Source: Nostoc sp. 106C (GTDB lineage: Bacteria > Cyanobacteriota > Cyanobacteriia > Cyanobacteriales > Nostocaceae). From it: a stretch of 64,000 nucleotides of DNA. The translations under genes were made by a program, and so were the position numbers. The stretch lies in assembly GCF_002154725.1 (NCBI RefSeq), contig NZ_MTAW01000138.1, positions 1 to 64,000 of the forward strand. The letters are read 5' to 3'. The notes below the pieces were generated by a model that saw nothing but the letters and a program-made list of their open reading frames with translations, had not been told where the DNA came from and ran no database searches. Positions 20,712 to 31,415 of the stretch are shown here, piece by piece; the stretch's first letter is position 1; each line of letters begins with the position of its first letter.

Positions 20712-20811
20712 TATAGCAATCCCTTAAAAATGTGAAAAATTTGTGGTGACTATTGAATGTAAATAGACAACCTCAAGAAGTGATATTTACTGGGCATTTA
20801 GGATTGCTATA
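20712..20811. mobile_element. MITE-like inverted-repeat element
   Basis: TATAGCAATCC (20712-20722) and its exact complement GGATTGCTATA (20801-20811) bound a 100-bp non-coding segment, with similarity continuing inward (TTAAAAATG versus TAAATG). I recall TATAGCAATCC ends from other Nostocales intergenic elements, but cannot check. The remainder of 20812-21240 shows no gene. Confidence 0.5.
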
Positions 20812-21240
20812 GTATCGCTTTCAGCCATTGATAGTGCTTAAATAGTCTTTTTATCAATGTCTCTCTGGCTATTTTTGCAGTGCAGAGCAAAATGTAGTAG
20901 ATGCTTTTTATATAGCGCTATCCAGTAGCGACAAACTGCTCAAATTATTTCAGTGCTAAATGTCATTTGATTGTCTTTCCCTAGCTATAAATGACGCCAT
21001 TATATAGTGAATCGTTCCAATTGCCTTTAATTTAATATCTACTCAAATTTAGGTAAATGTATATAAAATTCAATTGGTAAATTACTTTGTACTAGGGGCA
21101 AATTTGTCTATGATAGCTTGCACAATAGCTTAAGACCAGGTTAGGCAAATTAGATTACTCCGAAAAAATATCTAATTTAGAAGCACAGCTATTTACCAAA
21201 AAGAAACCCTAATTAACTATTGTTTTTTCTTATTGGACAT

Positions 21241-21283
21241 TAAAAAAACCGCAGTTCCAGTAATGGATCTACGGTTTTGATTT
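21241..21283 (-). terminator. Terminator of the tRNA-Pro gene
   Basis: On the minus strand AAACCGTAGATCC pairs with GGAACTGCGGTTT (one mismatch, one G-T) and runs into a T-tract. It begins about 13 bases after the tRNA 3' end: a textbook intrinsic terminator. Confidence 0.8.
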
Positions 21284-21295
21284 AAACGCTAAGAT

Positions 21296-21369
21296 CGGGA
21301 TGACAGGATTTGAACCTGCGGCATCCTGCTCCCAAAGCAGGCGCGCTACCAAGCTGCGCTACATCCCGG
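21296..21369 (-). tRNA. tRNA-Pro (anticodon TGG)
   Basis: 74 nucleotides on the minus strand. The acceptor stem CGGGATG/CATCCCG is perfect with discriminator A. The anticodon stem CCTGC/GCAGG holds loop TTTGGGA (anticodon TGG), and the T-arm carries GGTTCAAATCC. CCA is not encoded. No integrated element is seen at its 3' end. Confidence 0.97.
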
Positions 21370-21686
21370 TTAATCTATCTACTTTTCAGTGGTGCGCTTT
21401 ACCCTTAGACTAGACTAAGCTTCAGAATTTGGCTGCCACACAGCAATCAACCGTACTTTGCCAATTTTAACAAAGCATTAATCTGATTATATCAGAGTTA
21501 GCTGATATTTACTCAGTTTTTTTGCTTTTGCAAAAGCAAGAGTAGTTTTGCTTTTAGTTGCCGACTTTGCTCAACAATGCAGTTAGTTGCTGCTCTATCG
21601 GTCAAATCTTTGAGACTAACTTTTAGTAGACTTTGGCTATTATAACTAAATTTTGGGTGGCAAGCTGTTTTATTTATATAAAGTAT

Positions 21687-22848
<1,162 letters not shown>

Positions 22849-23568
22849 ATGGCTTCTGGTTTAAAATCTTCGACTCTGGAACTCCTAAAGCGCTTTAATA
22901 GAGCGTTTCCCCAGTTTTATGAACAGTTTGTTAGCAGTGAGATTCAACTGCAAAATTTACGACTAGCTTATCGTCTCTATAAAACTAGACGCGCCGTTAT
23001 TGAGCTGAAACCGGAAGGTAGCAAAAGCGCCTTGCATTTTGCTTACCGTAACCAGTCTTTTCTCCTCAGCGATATTTTTGGTGTACTCGCTGCTTATGGG
23101 TTGACTATTCACGGTCTAAGTCTATACGGTCAGATCCGACCGCCAATGTTAGTTTTTATCAAACTACTGGTATCTCGTGGTAGTAAAGCCTTGACTGATA
23201 AAACCGCAGAGAATGTCTGTCGGGCAATTCGCGAGGCTTTAGGAGGGCGGTTTGAGGTAGAAGAAATGCTGGCTGTAGAATTTAACCTCGATACAGGCTT
23301 AGAGCAAGTACAGACAGAGTTTTATGTCGATCCAGTCTTTCATCTTCCGGCTTTAGTTATTGAAGCCGATAATCAACCGGGATTATTCTACAAAGTAATG
23401 TACGCTATCTGGCAAGAAGACCTGCTGGTAGTCAATGCCAACTTGCTAGTTTGGCGCGGACGTACACGGCTAATTCTCTACTTGTTGGGGCCAAATGAAA
23501 GTCTCATTCCTGAATATTTGGGTCATAAAATTGCTGAAGGTGTGCGACAGAGGTTACTAGGTAAATGA
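22849..23568 (+). CDS. ACT-domain protein resembling the C-terminal part of GlnD
   Basis: A 239-residue protein without a catalytic domain. The C-terminal half contains a GlnD-like ACT unit (FHLPALVIEADNQPGLFYKV, about 165-235). An earlier segment (SDIFGVLAAYGLTIHGLSL, about 70-140) looks like a second, more divergent ACT unit. GlnD uses such domains to sense glutamine. This protein has no nucleotidyltransferase or HD domain, so it may be a small-molecule sensor only. An alpha/beta hydrolase gene follows on the same strand after 114 bases. Function unproven. Confidence 0.7.
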   Translation: MASGLKSSTLELLKRFNRAFPQFYEQFVSSEIQLQNLRLAYRLYKTRRAVIELKPEGSKSALHFAYRNQSFLLSDIFGVLAAYGLTIHGLSLYGQIRPPMLVFIKLLVSRGSKALTDKTAENVCRAIREALGGRFEVEEMLAVEFNLDTGLEQVQTEFYVDPVFHLPALVIEADNQPGLFYKVMYAIWQEDLLVVNANLLVWRGRTRLILYLLGPNESLIPEYLGHKIAEGVRQRLLGK

Positions 23569-23682
23569 CTTGAACTATGAATTATCAAATTTTTTCTTTC
23601 TGGCAAGCCGCCTTGAGAGGCACTATATCTTTTCTAAACTCCATATCTAGTCGTACCCGTCCTTAAAGGTACGATATTAAGT

Positions 23683-24615
23683 ATGGCAACCATCGAAATT
23701 TTGGGCGTTTCACACGCATACGAGCTAACAGCTCCCACATCTTGCCCCCATACTTTAGTTTTTATTCACGGTTGGCTAAATAGCCGTGGATACTGGCAGC
23801 CTGTGATTTCCCGTCTGTCGGTAGATTTGCAGTGCCTATCTTATGATTTACGGGGTTTTGGTGAGTCCCAGTCCCAGCCAGATACCGAGTTGAGTCGAGC
23901 AGAAGTTTCTCTAAGTCTGGCTCGCAATTTCAGTAGTGGAGTTGACTCACCCTTCGATTCTATGTATACTCCATCTGCCTACGCTCAGGATTTAGTACTC
24001 CTGTTGCAACAGCTGCATATTACCAGTGCTTGGCTGATTGGCCACTCTTTGGGTGGCACGATCGCACTTTGGGCAGCAGAACAAATGCCCGATTGCGTTC
24101 AAGGAGTTATCTGCATCAATGCAGGCGGTGGCATTTATCTCAAAGAAGCCTTTGAGCAGTTCCGTTCGGCTGGTCAGCGATTTTTACAAATCCGTCCTCG
24201 CTGGTTATCTCAAATACCTTTAATTGATTTACTGTTTACTAGAACTAGTGTGGCGCGTCCCTTAGAGCGTTATTGGGCGCGTCAACGAGTGATCGATTTT
24301 GTCGTAGCCGATCCTGAAGCAGCCTTGGGAACACTCTTAGACTCTACAACTGAAGAAGAAATCAATCGTTTACCTCAACTGGTATCTCAACTCAAGCAGC
24401 CAGTTTATTTTTTAACAGGTACCCACGACAAAGTGATGGAACCTAAGTATGTGCGTCATTTAGCTAGCTTTCACCGACTGTTCCAATACAGTGGCGACAA
24501 TGTAATTGAAATTCCTGATTGTGGACACTTAGCAATGTTAGAACAGCCAGATGCAGTTGCTAGCCATATCCGCTCAATTGTCAAGATTCAAGAGTCAATA
24601 GTCAGTGGTCAATAG
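23683..24615 (+). CDS. Alpha/beta hydrolase
   Basis: A 310-residue hydrolase. It shows the oxyanion region FIHGWLNSRGYW (about 26-38), the nucleophile elbow GHSLGG (about 120-125), a catalytic Asp candidate in TGTHDKVMEP and His in DCGHLAMLEQP. A lid lies between about 160 and 240. Substrate unknown; no signal peptide, so cytoplasmic. Convergent with tsaD, with 17 bases between stops. Confidence 0.88.
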   Translation: MATIEILGVSHAYELTAPTSCPHTLVFIHGWLNSRGYWQPVISRLSVDLQCLSYDLRGFGESQSQPDTELSRAEVSLSLARNFSSGVDSPFDSMYTPSAYAQDLVLLLQQLHITSAWLIGHSLGGTIALWAAEQMPDCVQGVICINAGGGIYLKEAFEQFRSAGQRFLQIRPRWLSQIPLIDLLFTRTSVARPLERYWARQRVIDFVVADPEAALGTLLDSTTEEEINRLPQLVSQLKQPVYFLTGTHDKVMEPKYVRHLASFHRLFQYSGDNVIEIPDCGHLAMLEQPDAVASHIRSIVKIQESIVSGQ

Positions 24616-24632
24616 GCACAAGTCTTTAATGA

Positions 24633-25682
24633 CTAGTAACCCGATTGATACAGTTTCATCACCTGGGCAAGCGATAGCCTAGATTCGACGCCTAGAGTTA
24701 GAGGTGATGTATGCCCTCGTTCCAGATGGTCAGCGGCGGCGCAGGCAATCATGGCAGCATTATCGGTGCAAAATTTTAAGGGAGGGAAGAGGACGCGCAG
24801 GTTATTCTTGGCGGCAGATGCTTGTAAATGTTTTCTGAGTCCGCTGTTAGCCGCGACACCTCCACCTACAGCAATTGTACTTAGTCCATAATCAAGAGCA
24901 CAGGCGATCGCTCTTTTCGTAAGCGATCGCGCTACTGTTTCTTGAAAGCTGGCTGCTACATCTGCTAAAGGAATTTCCGTGTTATTTTTCTCTAGCTGTT
25001 GCACTAACCGCAACACTGCTGTTTTCAACCCGCTAAAACTGCCGTCATAGCGATGATATCCTCCACCAGGTAAAGAAACTTTCCCCTCTGGCAAAGCAAA
25101 GGCTTGGGGATTACCTGCTTGTGCCAATTGATCAATGATCGGCCCTCCCGGATAACCTAGCTTTAACAGTCGCGCTATTTTATCAAAAGCTTCTCCCGCC
25201 GCATCATCACGAGTTTCACCTAAGGTTTCGTAATTACCACAATCTTTGACGTAAATCAAGCTTGTATGTCCGCCTGAAACTAGTAAGCTAAGAAAAGGGG
25301 GATCTAAACTTGGTTTGCTCAAGTAAGTTGCATAAATGTGCCCTTCGAGATGATGCACTCCCAAAAATGGTTTTTTTTGGATCATTGCTAAAGTTTTGGC
25401 CGCAGTTAACCCTACCAACAGCGCTCCTACAAGACCGGGGGCACAAGTTGCTGCAATGCCATCAATTTGCTCCCAGCTCATCTGGCTCTGCTCGAAAGCT
25501 TGAGCGATCGCCCAATTGATTGTTTCTAAATGTTGGCGAGATGCTACCTCTGGTACTACCCCGCCATACTGACGATGGATGGAGATTTGTGAAGCTATGA
25601 TACTGCTGCACACTTGACGATTGTTAACAATTGCCACGGCAGTTTCATCACAGCTAGTTTCGATTGCTAAAACGGTTGCCAT
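24633..25682 (-). CDS. tsaD: tRNA N6-adenosine threonylcarbamoyltransferase
   Basis: Transfers the threonylcarbamoyl group to A37 of tRNA, completing t6A with TsaB/TsaE. I choose ATG 25682 (349 residues), where the protein starts [17 protein letters not shown] as in the family; an upstream extension of 28 residues is not family-like. The metal-binding histidines in [11 protein letters not shown] and the ATPase loops ([19 protein letters not shown]) are intact. The TsaC-type enzyme of the same pathway is encoded at 18.2 kb. Confidence 0.95.
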   Translation of the reverse strand: MATVLAIETSCDETAVAIVNNRQVCSSIIASQISIHRQYGGVVPEVASRQHLETINWAIAQAFEQSQMSWEQIDGIAATCAPGLVGALLVGLTAAKTLAMIQKKPFLGVHHLEGHIYATYLSKPSLDPPFLSLLVSGGHTSLIYVKDCGNYETLGETRDDAAGEAFDKIARLLKLGYPGGPIIDQLAQAGNPQAFALPEGKVSLPGGGYHRYDGSFSGLKTAVLRLVQQLEKNNTEIPLADVAASFQETVARSLTKRAIACALDYGLSTIAVGGGVAANSGLRKHLQASAAKNNLRVLFPPLKFCTDNAAMIACAAADHLERGHTSPLTLGVESRLSLAQVMKLYQSGY

Positions 25683-25974
25683 TGCTACAGGGGAGTAATA
25701 AATAATGGGACTTAAGCCCTGATTATTGGGTCTTGATGCTAAGTTCTCAGCCGTAAATTTTCTCAAATATTACGAAATTTTGCTGAACATTTGGAACTGA
25801 GAACTCAAAACTCGATCCAAACTAGGTTGAGAAGCTTTAACTTTTATTTACTTAAACTTTACTCGGTTCCCAGGCAAGAGTATGATGACTTGCTAGTTAT
25901 GCAAATAAACACTGTACAAGCCGCTTCGTTTTGTACAAAAAACTTTTTGTTTTGTAATAAAAGGAAACAACTCC

Positions 25975-26469
25975 ATGCGACGATTGTTTGCTTTGATTTT
26001 AGCGATTGGTCTTTGGTTCAACTTTGCCCCGCCCGCAAAAGCGCTGGGGGCTAATTTGACACCATGCGCAGACACTCCCGCTTTTCAAGAGCTAGCAAAA
26101 AATGCCCGTAATACTACCGCTGACCCAAATTCTGGGCAAAAGCGATTTGAGCGTTATTCTCAAGAATTTTGCGGACCTGAGGGTTATCCCCATTTGATTG
26201 TTGATGGTCGTCTCGATCGTGCAGGTGACTTCATAATTCCCAGTATTCTCTTCCTTTACATTGCTGGTTGGATCGGTTGGGTAGGCCGTTCCTATCTGCA
26301 AGCAGTCAAAAAAGCTCCTAACACCGAGCAAAAAGAAATCCAAATCGAGCTGGGTTTGGCGCTACCAATTATTGCTTCAGGCTTTGCTTGGCCTGCTGCT
26401 GCAATCAAAGAATTACTCTCAGGTGAATTAACAGCCAAGGATACAGAAATACCTGTTTCCCCACGCTAA
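25975..26469 (+). CDS. psaF: Photosystem I reaction centre subunit III (PsaF)
   Basis: Lumen-facing PSI subunit involved in electron-donor docking and assembly. The 164-residue precursor has a signal peptide (about 1-23, ending PAKALG), then a mature start with [14 protein letters not shown], the conserved LCGPEG-like [16 protein letters not shown], and one membrane helix ([20 protein letters not shown]). The ribosome binding site AAAGGAA precedes the ATG. psaJ follows after about 40 bases, forming the usual psaF-psaJ operon. Confidence 0.97.
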   Translation: MRRLFALILAIGLWFNFAPPAKALGANLTPCADTPAFQELAKNARNTTADPNSGQKRFERYSQEFCGPEGYPHLIVDGRLDRAGDFIIPSILFLYIAGWIGWVGRSYLQAVKKAPNTEQKEIQIELGLALPIIASGFAWPAAAIKELLSGELTAKDTEIPVSPR

Positions 26470-26508
26470 TTCATCAGTACTAATTAACTTGTTTTGGAGA
26501 CTAAATTC

Positions 26509-26658
26509 ATGGCAGATAAAGGCGACCAATCATCGTATTTAATTAAGTTTATTTCCACTGCACCAGTAGCAGCTACCATTTGGTTGACAATCACAGCAGG
26601 GATTTTGATTGAATTTAACCGCTTTTTCCCTGACCTACTTTTCCACCCACTGCCATAA
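26509..26658 (+). CDS. psaJ: Photosystem I reaction centre subunit IX (PsaJ)
   Basis: A 49-residue single-helix PSI protein that packs against PsaF. It reads [20 protein letters not shown] and continues into the membrane helix [20 protein letters not shown], ending PDLLFHPLP, which matches the family (YLS-APV start, FNRFFPDLL end). A GGAG ribosome binding site precedes it. Directly downstream of psaF and upstream of a strong terminator. Confidence 0.95.
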   Translation: MADKGDQSSYLIKFISTAPVAATIWLTITAGILIEFNRFFPDLLFHPLP

Positions 26659-26778
26659 GTAGAAGACGGTATTTTCACAAGCTGAATATGTTGTCTTCTG
26701 TCTAATGTTATGTAGTTATATTGTTCAACCTAGCTAGGTGAAAATATAGCTCAAATAGGCAGTACGAATAATTATTTT

Positions 26779-26818
26779 AAACTCGTACTTTCTTTACAGA
26801 GTACGAGTTTCTTTTTTG
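26779..26818 (+). terminator. Terminator of the psaF-psaJ operon
   Basis: Perfect 11-bp stem AAACTCGTACT/AGTACGAGTTT (26779-26789 with 26800-26810), a 10-base loop and a T6 run. It separates psaFJ from psaL, which therefore probably has its own promoter. Confidence 0.88.
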
Positions 26819-26927
26819 TAATTAGCTAAATTAATTTTTCTAAACTTCGCTGACAAAAAGCACCTTTAGCTACAATTATTATTAATAGAAAAATGCCACA
26901 ATTCTAATTTAGAGGCGAACATAAAAT

Positions 26928-27446
26928 ATGGCGCAAGCAGTAGATGCATCCAAAAATCTTCCCAGCGATCCTAGAAATCGTGAGGTTGTTTTTCCCGCAA
27001 AGCGCGATCCTCAGATAGGCAACTTTGAAACGCCAATTAATTCTTCTCCCTTGGTGAAGTGGTTCATTAATAACTTGCCTGCCTATCGCCCTGGTATAAC
27101 TCCTTTTAGACGCGGGCTAGAAATTGGTATGGCTCATGGTTACTGGATATTTGGTCCTTTTGCTAAATTAGGTCCCCTGCGTGATACACCTAATGCTAAC
27201 TTAGCTGGATTACTGGCAGCTATCGGCTTGGTTGTCATTCTGACTGCCGGCTTATCCTTGTATGCTCACAGCAATCCTCCAAAAGCACTTGCTAGCGTTA
27301 CTGCACCCAATCCTCCGGATGCTTTTACTAGCAATGAAGGCTGGAATAACTTTGCTAGTGCTTTCTTAATCGGTGGTATTGGTGGCGCAGTAGTTGCTTA
27401 CTTTTTGACTATCAATTTGGCACTCATTCAAGGTTTAGTGGGTTAA
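26928..27446 (+). CDS. psaL: Photosystem I reaction centre subunit XI (PsaL)
   Basis: The PSI subunit that forms trimer (or, in many heterocystous strains, tetramer) contacts. It has 172 residues with the conserved N-terminal part (RDPQIGNFETPINSSPLVKW, then FINNLPAYRPG) and MAHGYWIFGPFAKLGPLRD. Three hydrophobic segments lie near 75-95, 98-120 and 145-168. It stands in its own transcription unit after the psaFJ terminator. No psaI is seen beside it. Confidence 0.97.
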   Translation: MAQAVDASKNLPSDPRNREVVFPAKRDPQIGNFETPINSSPLVKWFINNLPAYRPGITPFRRGLEIGMAHGYWIFGPFAKLGPLRDTPNANLAGLLAAIGLVVILTAGLSLYAHSNPPKALASVTAPNPPDAFTSNEGWNNFASAFLIGGIGGAVVAYFLTINLALIQGLVG

Positions 27447-27460
27447 ATATATCTTCAACT

Positions 27461-27507
27461 GCCATTAATCTCTAAGTTCTACAAAGCTTCACTTGGTGAT
27501 TAATGGC
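27461..27507 (+). terminator. Inverted repeat after psaL
   Basis: GCCATTAATC (27461-27470) and GATTAATGGC (27498-27507) are exact complements, 15 bases after the psaL stop. No T-run follows, so termination here is uncertain; it may instead stabilise the 3' end of the message. Confidence 0.4.
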
Positions 27508-27633
27508 GAGTAAAAACGAGCCGTTCTTTACCAAAATAGAGCATAGTAGTACTTAACTTCTGGCAATTGCTAATTAGTGAACAGTAGCCAATCTGCTCAA
27601 TACTAATTTATTGCTCGTTAATCAAGCAAAAAT

Positions 27634-27668
27634 GGACACATAAAAAGCTGAGTTCTTTGTATGTGTCC
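27634..27668. terminator. Bidirectional-looking terminator between psaL and gmk
   Basis: GGACACATA (27634-27642) and TATGTGTCC (27660-27668) form a perfect stem, extended by A-T pairs inside. It lies between two convergent genes, 51 bases past the gmk stop. Confidence 0.6.
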
Positions 27669-27718
27669 TTATTTGTTTGGTCTTAAAAATAATTAAGCTT
27701 GGTACAAAAGGCTGAAAA

Positions 27719-28318
27719 TCACCCAAACAAATCTGCTTCCAGGGCTTGTAAAGCAGTTTCAAAATCGTCATTAACGATTTGAACATCAAATTCATCTGCT
27801 GCTTTAACCTCTTCTTGGGCGCGGCGCAGACGACGGGCGATCGCTTCCTCAGAATCTTGTGCGCGCCCGCGTATCCGTTTCTCTAATTCATTAAAGGAAG
27901 GTGGCAAGATAAAGATGCTATGTGCACTAGGGAAAGAAGTGCGAATTTGTCTTGCCCCTTCTAGCTCAATTTCTAGTACAACCAATTTTCCAGACCCAAC
28001 TTGGTTAAGTACAGCTTCACGGGGTGTACCGTAATAATTACCAGCAAATTCTGCCCACTCTAAGAATTCGCCTTGAGCAACCAATTGTTCAAACTTGCTA
28101 CGACTAACAAAGTAGTAATTGTTGCCGTTAATTTCTCCTGGACGAGGAGAACGTGTGGTCATAGATACGGAGTAATACAGTTCCGGATGACGTTGCAACA
28201 ATGCACGCAGTAAAGTGCCTTTGCCAACCCCACTGGGACCCGTTAAAACAATTAGCCGGCCGGAAGGCGGGCATTCTCTAGTAGTAGCACCACTCTGGAT
28301 GGGTAGAACTTGCATCAT
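27719..28318 (-). CDS. gmk: Guanylate kinase
   Basis: Phosphorylates GMP to GDP with ATP. It has 199 residues, close to the usual length. The P-loop GPSGVGKGT (about 27-35), the GMP-binding [11 protein letters not shown] and the lid arginines ([20 protein letters not shown]) are all present. It lies downstream of the RemA-like gene on the same strand with a gap of about 170 bases; in Bacillus subtilis remA also sits beside gmk. Confidence 0.96.
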   Translation of the reverse strand: MMQVLPIQSGATTRECPPSGRLIVLTGPSGVGKGTLLRALLQRHPELYYSVSMTTRSPRPGEINGNNYYFVSRSKFEQLVAQGEFLEWAEFAGNYYGTPREAVLNQVGSGKLVVLEIELEGARQIRTSFPSAHSIFILPPSFNELEKRIRGRAQDSEEAIARRLRRAQEEVKAADEFDVQIVNDDFETALQALEADLFG

Positions 28319-28487
28319 CCGCTAAACCTGTGAATTAATCGATAGACATAGATTCATTAGTCTAGTATTTGTTAGCTGTGTAACTCTTGACTAAGGAATT
28401 TACAACACGGGTGACATAAAAGTTGTCTAATTCACATGTTACTGCTGATATGGTGTAAATAGGGTAGGGCCATTAGCCCATCCCTAC

Positions 28488-28754
28488 TTAATTATCTACC
28501 ACTTGATGCTCGCGAGAGATTACAAAGCGATTTGCTACAGTTTCTGGCTGAATCGCCGACAGAATTACATGGCTGGAATCGGTGATAATCACAGCCCTAG
28601 TACGACGACCGTAAGTTGCATCAATCAGTTGACCTCTGTCCCGGGCATCGGTAATGATCCGCTTAATCGGTGCAGACTCTGGACTGACAATGGCAACTAC
28701 TCGGTTGGCAGATACGATGTTGCCAAAACCTATATTGATTAACTGAATTTCCAT
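28488..28754 (-). CDS. RemA-like protein (DUF370)
   Basis: An 88-residue member of the RemA/DUF370 family. It begins [30 protein letters not shown] when read on from residue 3, and includes [20 protein letters not shown], the family's conserved core. In Bacillus RemA is a ring-forming DNA-binding activator of biofilm genes; in cyanobacteria the role is not settled as far as I know. Adjacent to gmk, as in Firmicutes. Confidence 0.9.
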   Translation of the reverse strand: MEIQLINIGFGNIVSANRVVAIVSPESAPIKRIITDARDRGQLIDATYGRRTRAVIITDSSHVILSAIQPETVANRFVISREHQVVDN

Positions 28755-28983
28755 AAAAAAACTGATACCAAACGCGGTATGAGTAGTCAGTACATAATTA
28801 TTTCCATGTTATCCCTAAAAATAGGAGTTACAACGCTTAAATGAACGCCAGCTTTAGTGTTTAAACAATAATTGCTTTTTTTAGCGATTTCTTAACCAAT
28901 TTTACTGGAAATATTCCTTAAGACACATGCATATTTACCCTAGTACAAGTTATACGTAGACACTATTAATTATGAGTAAAAAC

Positions 28984-29020
28984 AAAAAAGTGTAAGAGAT
29001 AAATTTTAATTCTCTTACAC
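28984..29020 (-). terminator. Terminator of the transglutaminase-like gene
   Basis: GTGTAAGAGA/TCTCTTACAC (28990-28999 with 29011-29020) is a perfect 10-bp stem followed on the minus strand by T6 (plus As 28984-28989). It lies 31 bases past the stop of the gene at 29052. Confidence 0.85.
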
Positions 29021-29051
29021 CAAAGTTTTGAAAATAGCCCAAGAGCTTAAT

Positions 29052-31415
29052 TTATAAGCTTTTTGAATTGTAAAATTTGAATTTTGAATTTTGCGCTGTG
29101 GTGGTCGTTTTCAGTTCTTGCCATCTTTGTCGTAGTAGCTGCAAGTTAGGAGTGTGACCACCATAACGCCAGCTTACATAGGCTTGGCAAATTTCATCTA
29201 TTACCTGAGCATTTCCTGGTGAATAATGTTCATAGGCAACTCTGGCATACTCTAAAGGTGTTTGTGTTGGATGCTTGCCTAAACCTTTTTGGGCTGTCCA
29301 TTGCAGCATTTGTTGATAAAGGCTTTCCATTGGTGATAATTTTCTCAACCACTGACGGTTCAGCCACACACGCCATTGCTCCCAACCCAACCAACAGAAG
29401 AAAGCCGTTGTAGTTGTCAAGATTAAACCAGTTAAGACACCTAGCCAACCTTGTGAGAATAAAGCAAAAAACCAAGCAATCGCTCTGGTAATCCAGGTAA
29501 ATATTGTGCTAAACACATAATCGAGCCAACCTCGGATCGGAGAGGGGACCCATCCAGCTAGCCATTGCCAAAACTGGCGCAGGACGCTAAAAGTTTGTAT
29601 ATCTTCGATTGAAGGGGGTATCAGGGGATGATTAGGAATCGGGTCAAAAGCAAACCAGCCATATTTGGGGAAATAGACTTCCGTCATGGCATAGGCGTCA
29701 GTGTTACGCACAACATACAGCCCTGTGAAGGGATTGAACTCTCCCGGACTGAATCCTGCTACTAACCGTGCGGGGATGCCTATGGAACGCAGCATCATTG
29801 TCAGTACTGTAGAGAAGTGATCTGGGTAGCCTCCTTTATACTTGAATAAAAAAGCTTCTACCAGGTCTTCTTTTTCACTTAAATAAGGCAGATCAAAGGG
29901 ATTTTCGGGAATAGAGTAGTTTTGCTTCAGGTATTGGGCTAGGTAGAGGGCCTTTTCATAAGGTGAATCTAGGGTTTTAGATGACTTTCCTACCCGTTCT
30001 CGATTGTAGTTAGCAAGGATTTCTTCGGTGCGTTGCCTAACCTTTTGCGCAATCGCTGGAGGAATTTGCAAATAATGTTTTTGAATCTGCTTTGGATATT
30101 TAGTAGAAGCTTGTCCTAAGGCTGTCCGATCGCGGTATGGTACTTCAGAAATTACTGTATAGGTGAGACCCTCTGATAATTCCACAGGCGATCGCAAGCC
30201 ATTTTCCTGATCGACAGCAATCACTGGTGTGGGAAAATAAATTTCCTTGGGATAAGCCAGCGCTGGAATCAGGTTTGGTAAATCTGCTACTACTGTGTAA
30301 GTTTGTACCACCTGCTGGGTTTTTCCACTAATCGCAGGCGGGGCGAGAAAAATTTGGTAAGACCAAGGCGATCGCTTTAAGGTAAGAACATCATCATTGC
30401 GAGATACGTCCCATCCCTTACCTGTATAGCGATCGAATGCTAGAACTCGCCAAAAACCCTCTGCATGCGATCGCACTCGCATCACCACCTTGGGTTTCAT
30501 GGCTCCTCGCAGATTTTGGTTAATTTGGCTATTAAAACCGTAATAAAAATTATTATCTATGTTTCCTGGTTTACCGTTTTTACTTTGTCCATCACCATTG
30601 CTACCACTGCCTTGATTTTTGGTATTACCTTGACGGACATAACCCGGATTAATAATACTACGCCCAGTAAAATTGCCTTTGACCGCAATCGCAGAACTTA
30701 CAGGAAAGGTGCGTAATTGATAGCCTGGGAACCTGGGTAAAACGGCAAAAATTGCCAGTCCCAGTCCTACAATTAACGTGAACAGTAAAAAATAAAAAGG
30801 TAAAAGAGAAGACCATTTTTTCTCTTTTACCTTTTGCTTTTGAAAGTTTAACTTTTCTAAGCCGAGTCTTGAGCGGTAATCTAGGACTAGAGTAGGCAAA
30901 GCGATCGCTAAAAATAACAGCAGCACAGGCGCAAATGCTAAAGTTTGGCTCAGCGTTGCCGCCACACCTAGTAAAATTAACCCAATGACAATTGAATAGC
31001 CCAAGTCTTTACGACGGGGCATATCAAAGCTGTGGAGTACTTGAAGTTGAATCAATAACTCTGCCAAACCCAGCCGGGTATCATTTAATTCCCCTAATAA
31101 CCGCCCAAAGAAAGCACCCAGTGCTATTAACATTCCTATGGCGATGCAAAATTTGACTGTAATATTGGTATTGCGGCGACTGCGGTTACTCCAAATTGCA
31201 CCCATAATACTTACAGGAATAGCCCAAAGACTAAATTTAGTCTCGGCGGCAATATCCGTCGCCACAATTCCCATAATTACCAACGCTAGCACTAGCACCC
31301 GTAAGGAAATTGAATCTTCCACTTCCATTAAAGGCGACCCTTGCTTGTTTTGCCGCCAGTAGTAATGTCCTACAGGTAAACGCCAAAACTGATTGATCCT
31401 GGATAAGTTAAACAT
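29052..31415 (-). CDS. Transglutaminase-like (TgpA-type) membrane protein with altered triad
   Basis: A 787-residue protein with the TgpA layout: a cluster of N-terminal membrane helices (about 35-230), an extracytoplasmic region, a transglutaminase-like core (about 480-600), another membrane helix (about 650-672) and a cytoplasmic C-terminal domain. The core normally uses Cys-His-Asp. Here the Cys position is Pro531 (GGYPDHFSTV), the His position is Tyr575 (NTDAYAMTEVYF), and only Asp591 (WFAFDPIP) remains. Peptidase or crosslinking activity is therefore unlikely. A perfect 16-bp inverted repeat lies inside the reading frame (30795-30835). Function unknown. Confidence 0.85.
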   Translation of the reverse strand: MFNLSRINQFWRLPVGHYYWRQNKQGSPLMEVEDSISLRVLVLALVIMGIVATDIAAETKFSLWAIPVSIMGAIWSNRSRRNTNITVKFCIAIGMLIALGAFFGRLLGELNDTRLGLAELLIQLQVLHSFDMPRRKDLGYSIVIGLILLGVAATLSQTLAFAPVLLLFLAIALPTLVLDYRSRLGLEKLNFQKQKVKEKKWSSLLPFYFLLFTLIVGLGLAIFAVLPRFPGYQLRTFPVSSAIAVKGNFTGRSIINPGYVRQGNTKNQGSGSNGDGQSKNGKPGNIDNNFYYGFNSQINQNLRGAMKPKVVMRVRSHAEGFWRVLAFDRYTGKGWDVSRNDDVLTLKRSPWSYQIFLAPPAISGKTQQVVQTYTVVADLPNLIPALAYPKEIYFPTPVIAVDQENGLRSPVELSEGLTYTVISEVPYRDRTALGQASTKYPKQIQKHYLQIPPAIAQKVRQRTEEILANYNRERVGKSSKTLDSPYEKALYLAQYLKQNYSIPENPFDLPYLSEKEDLVEAFLFKYKGGYPDHFSTVLTMMLRSIGIPARLVAGFSPGEFNPFTGLYVVRNTDAYAMTEVYFPKYGWFAFDPIPNHPLIPPSIEDIQTFSVLRQFWQWLAGWVPSPIRGWLDYVFSTIFTWITRAIAWFFALFSQGWLGVLTGLILTTTTAFFCWLGWEQWRVWLNRQWLRKLSPMESLYQQMLQWTAQKGLGKHPTQTPLEYARVAYEHYSPGNAQVIDEICQAYVSWRYGGHTPNLQLLRQRWQELKTTTTAQNSKFKFYNSKSL
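30795..30835. repeat. Perfect inverted repeat inside a coding region
   Basis: AAAAGGTAAAAGAGAA (30795-30810) and its exact complement (30820-30835) enclose 9 bases. The repeat is in frame within the transglutaminase-like gene and encodes the Lys-rich KQKVKEKK segment and the residues beyond it. It looks like a small hairpin element tolerated in a cytoplasmic loop. Confidence 0.65.

Noticed and set aside
21241-21369. Integrated element at tRNA-Pro
   Set aside because: No duplicated tRNA 3' end, integrase or phage genes nearby.
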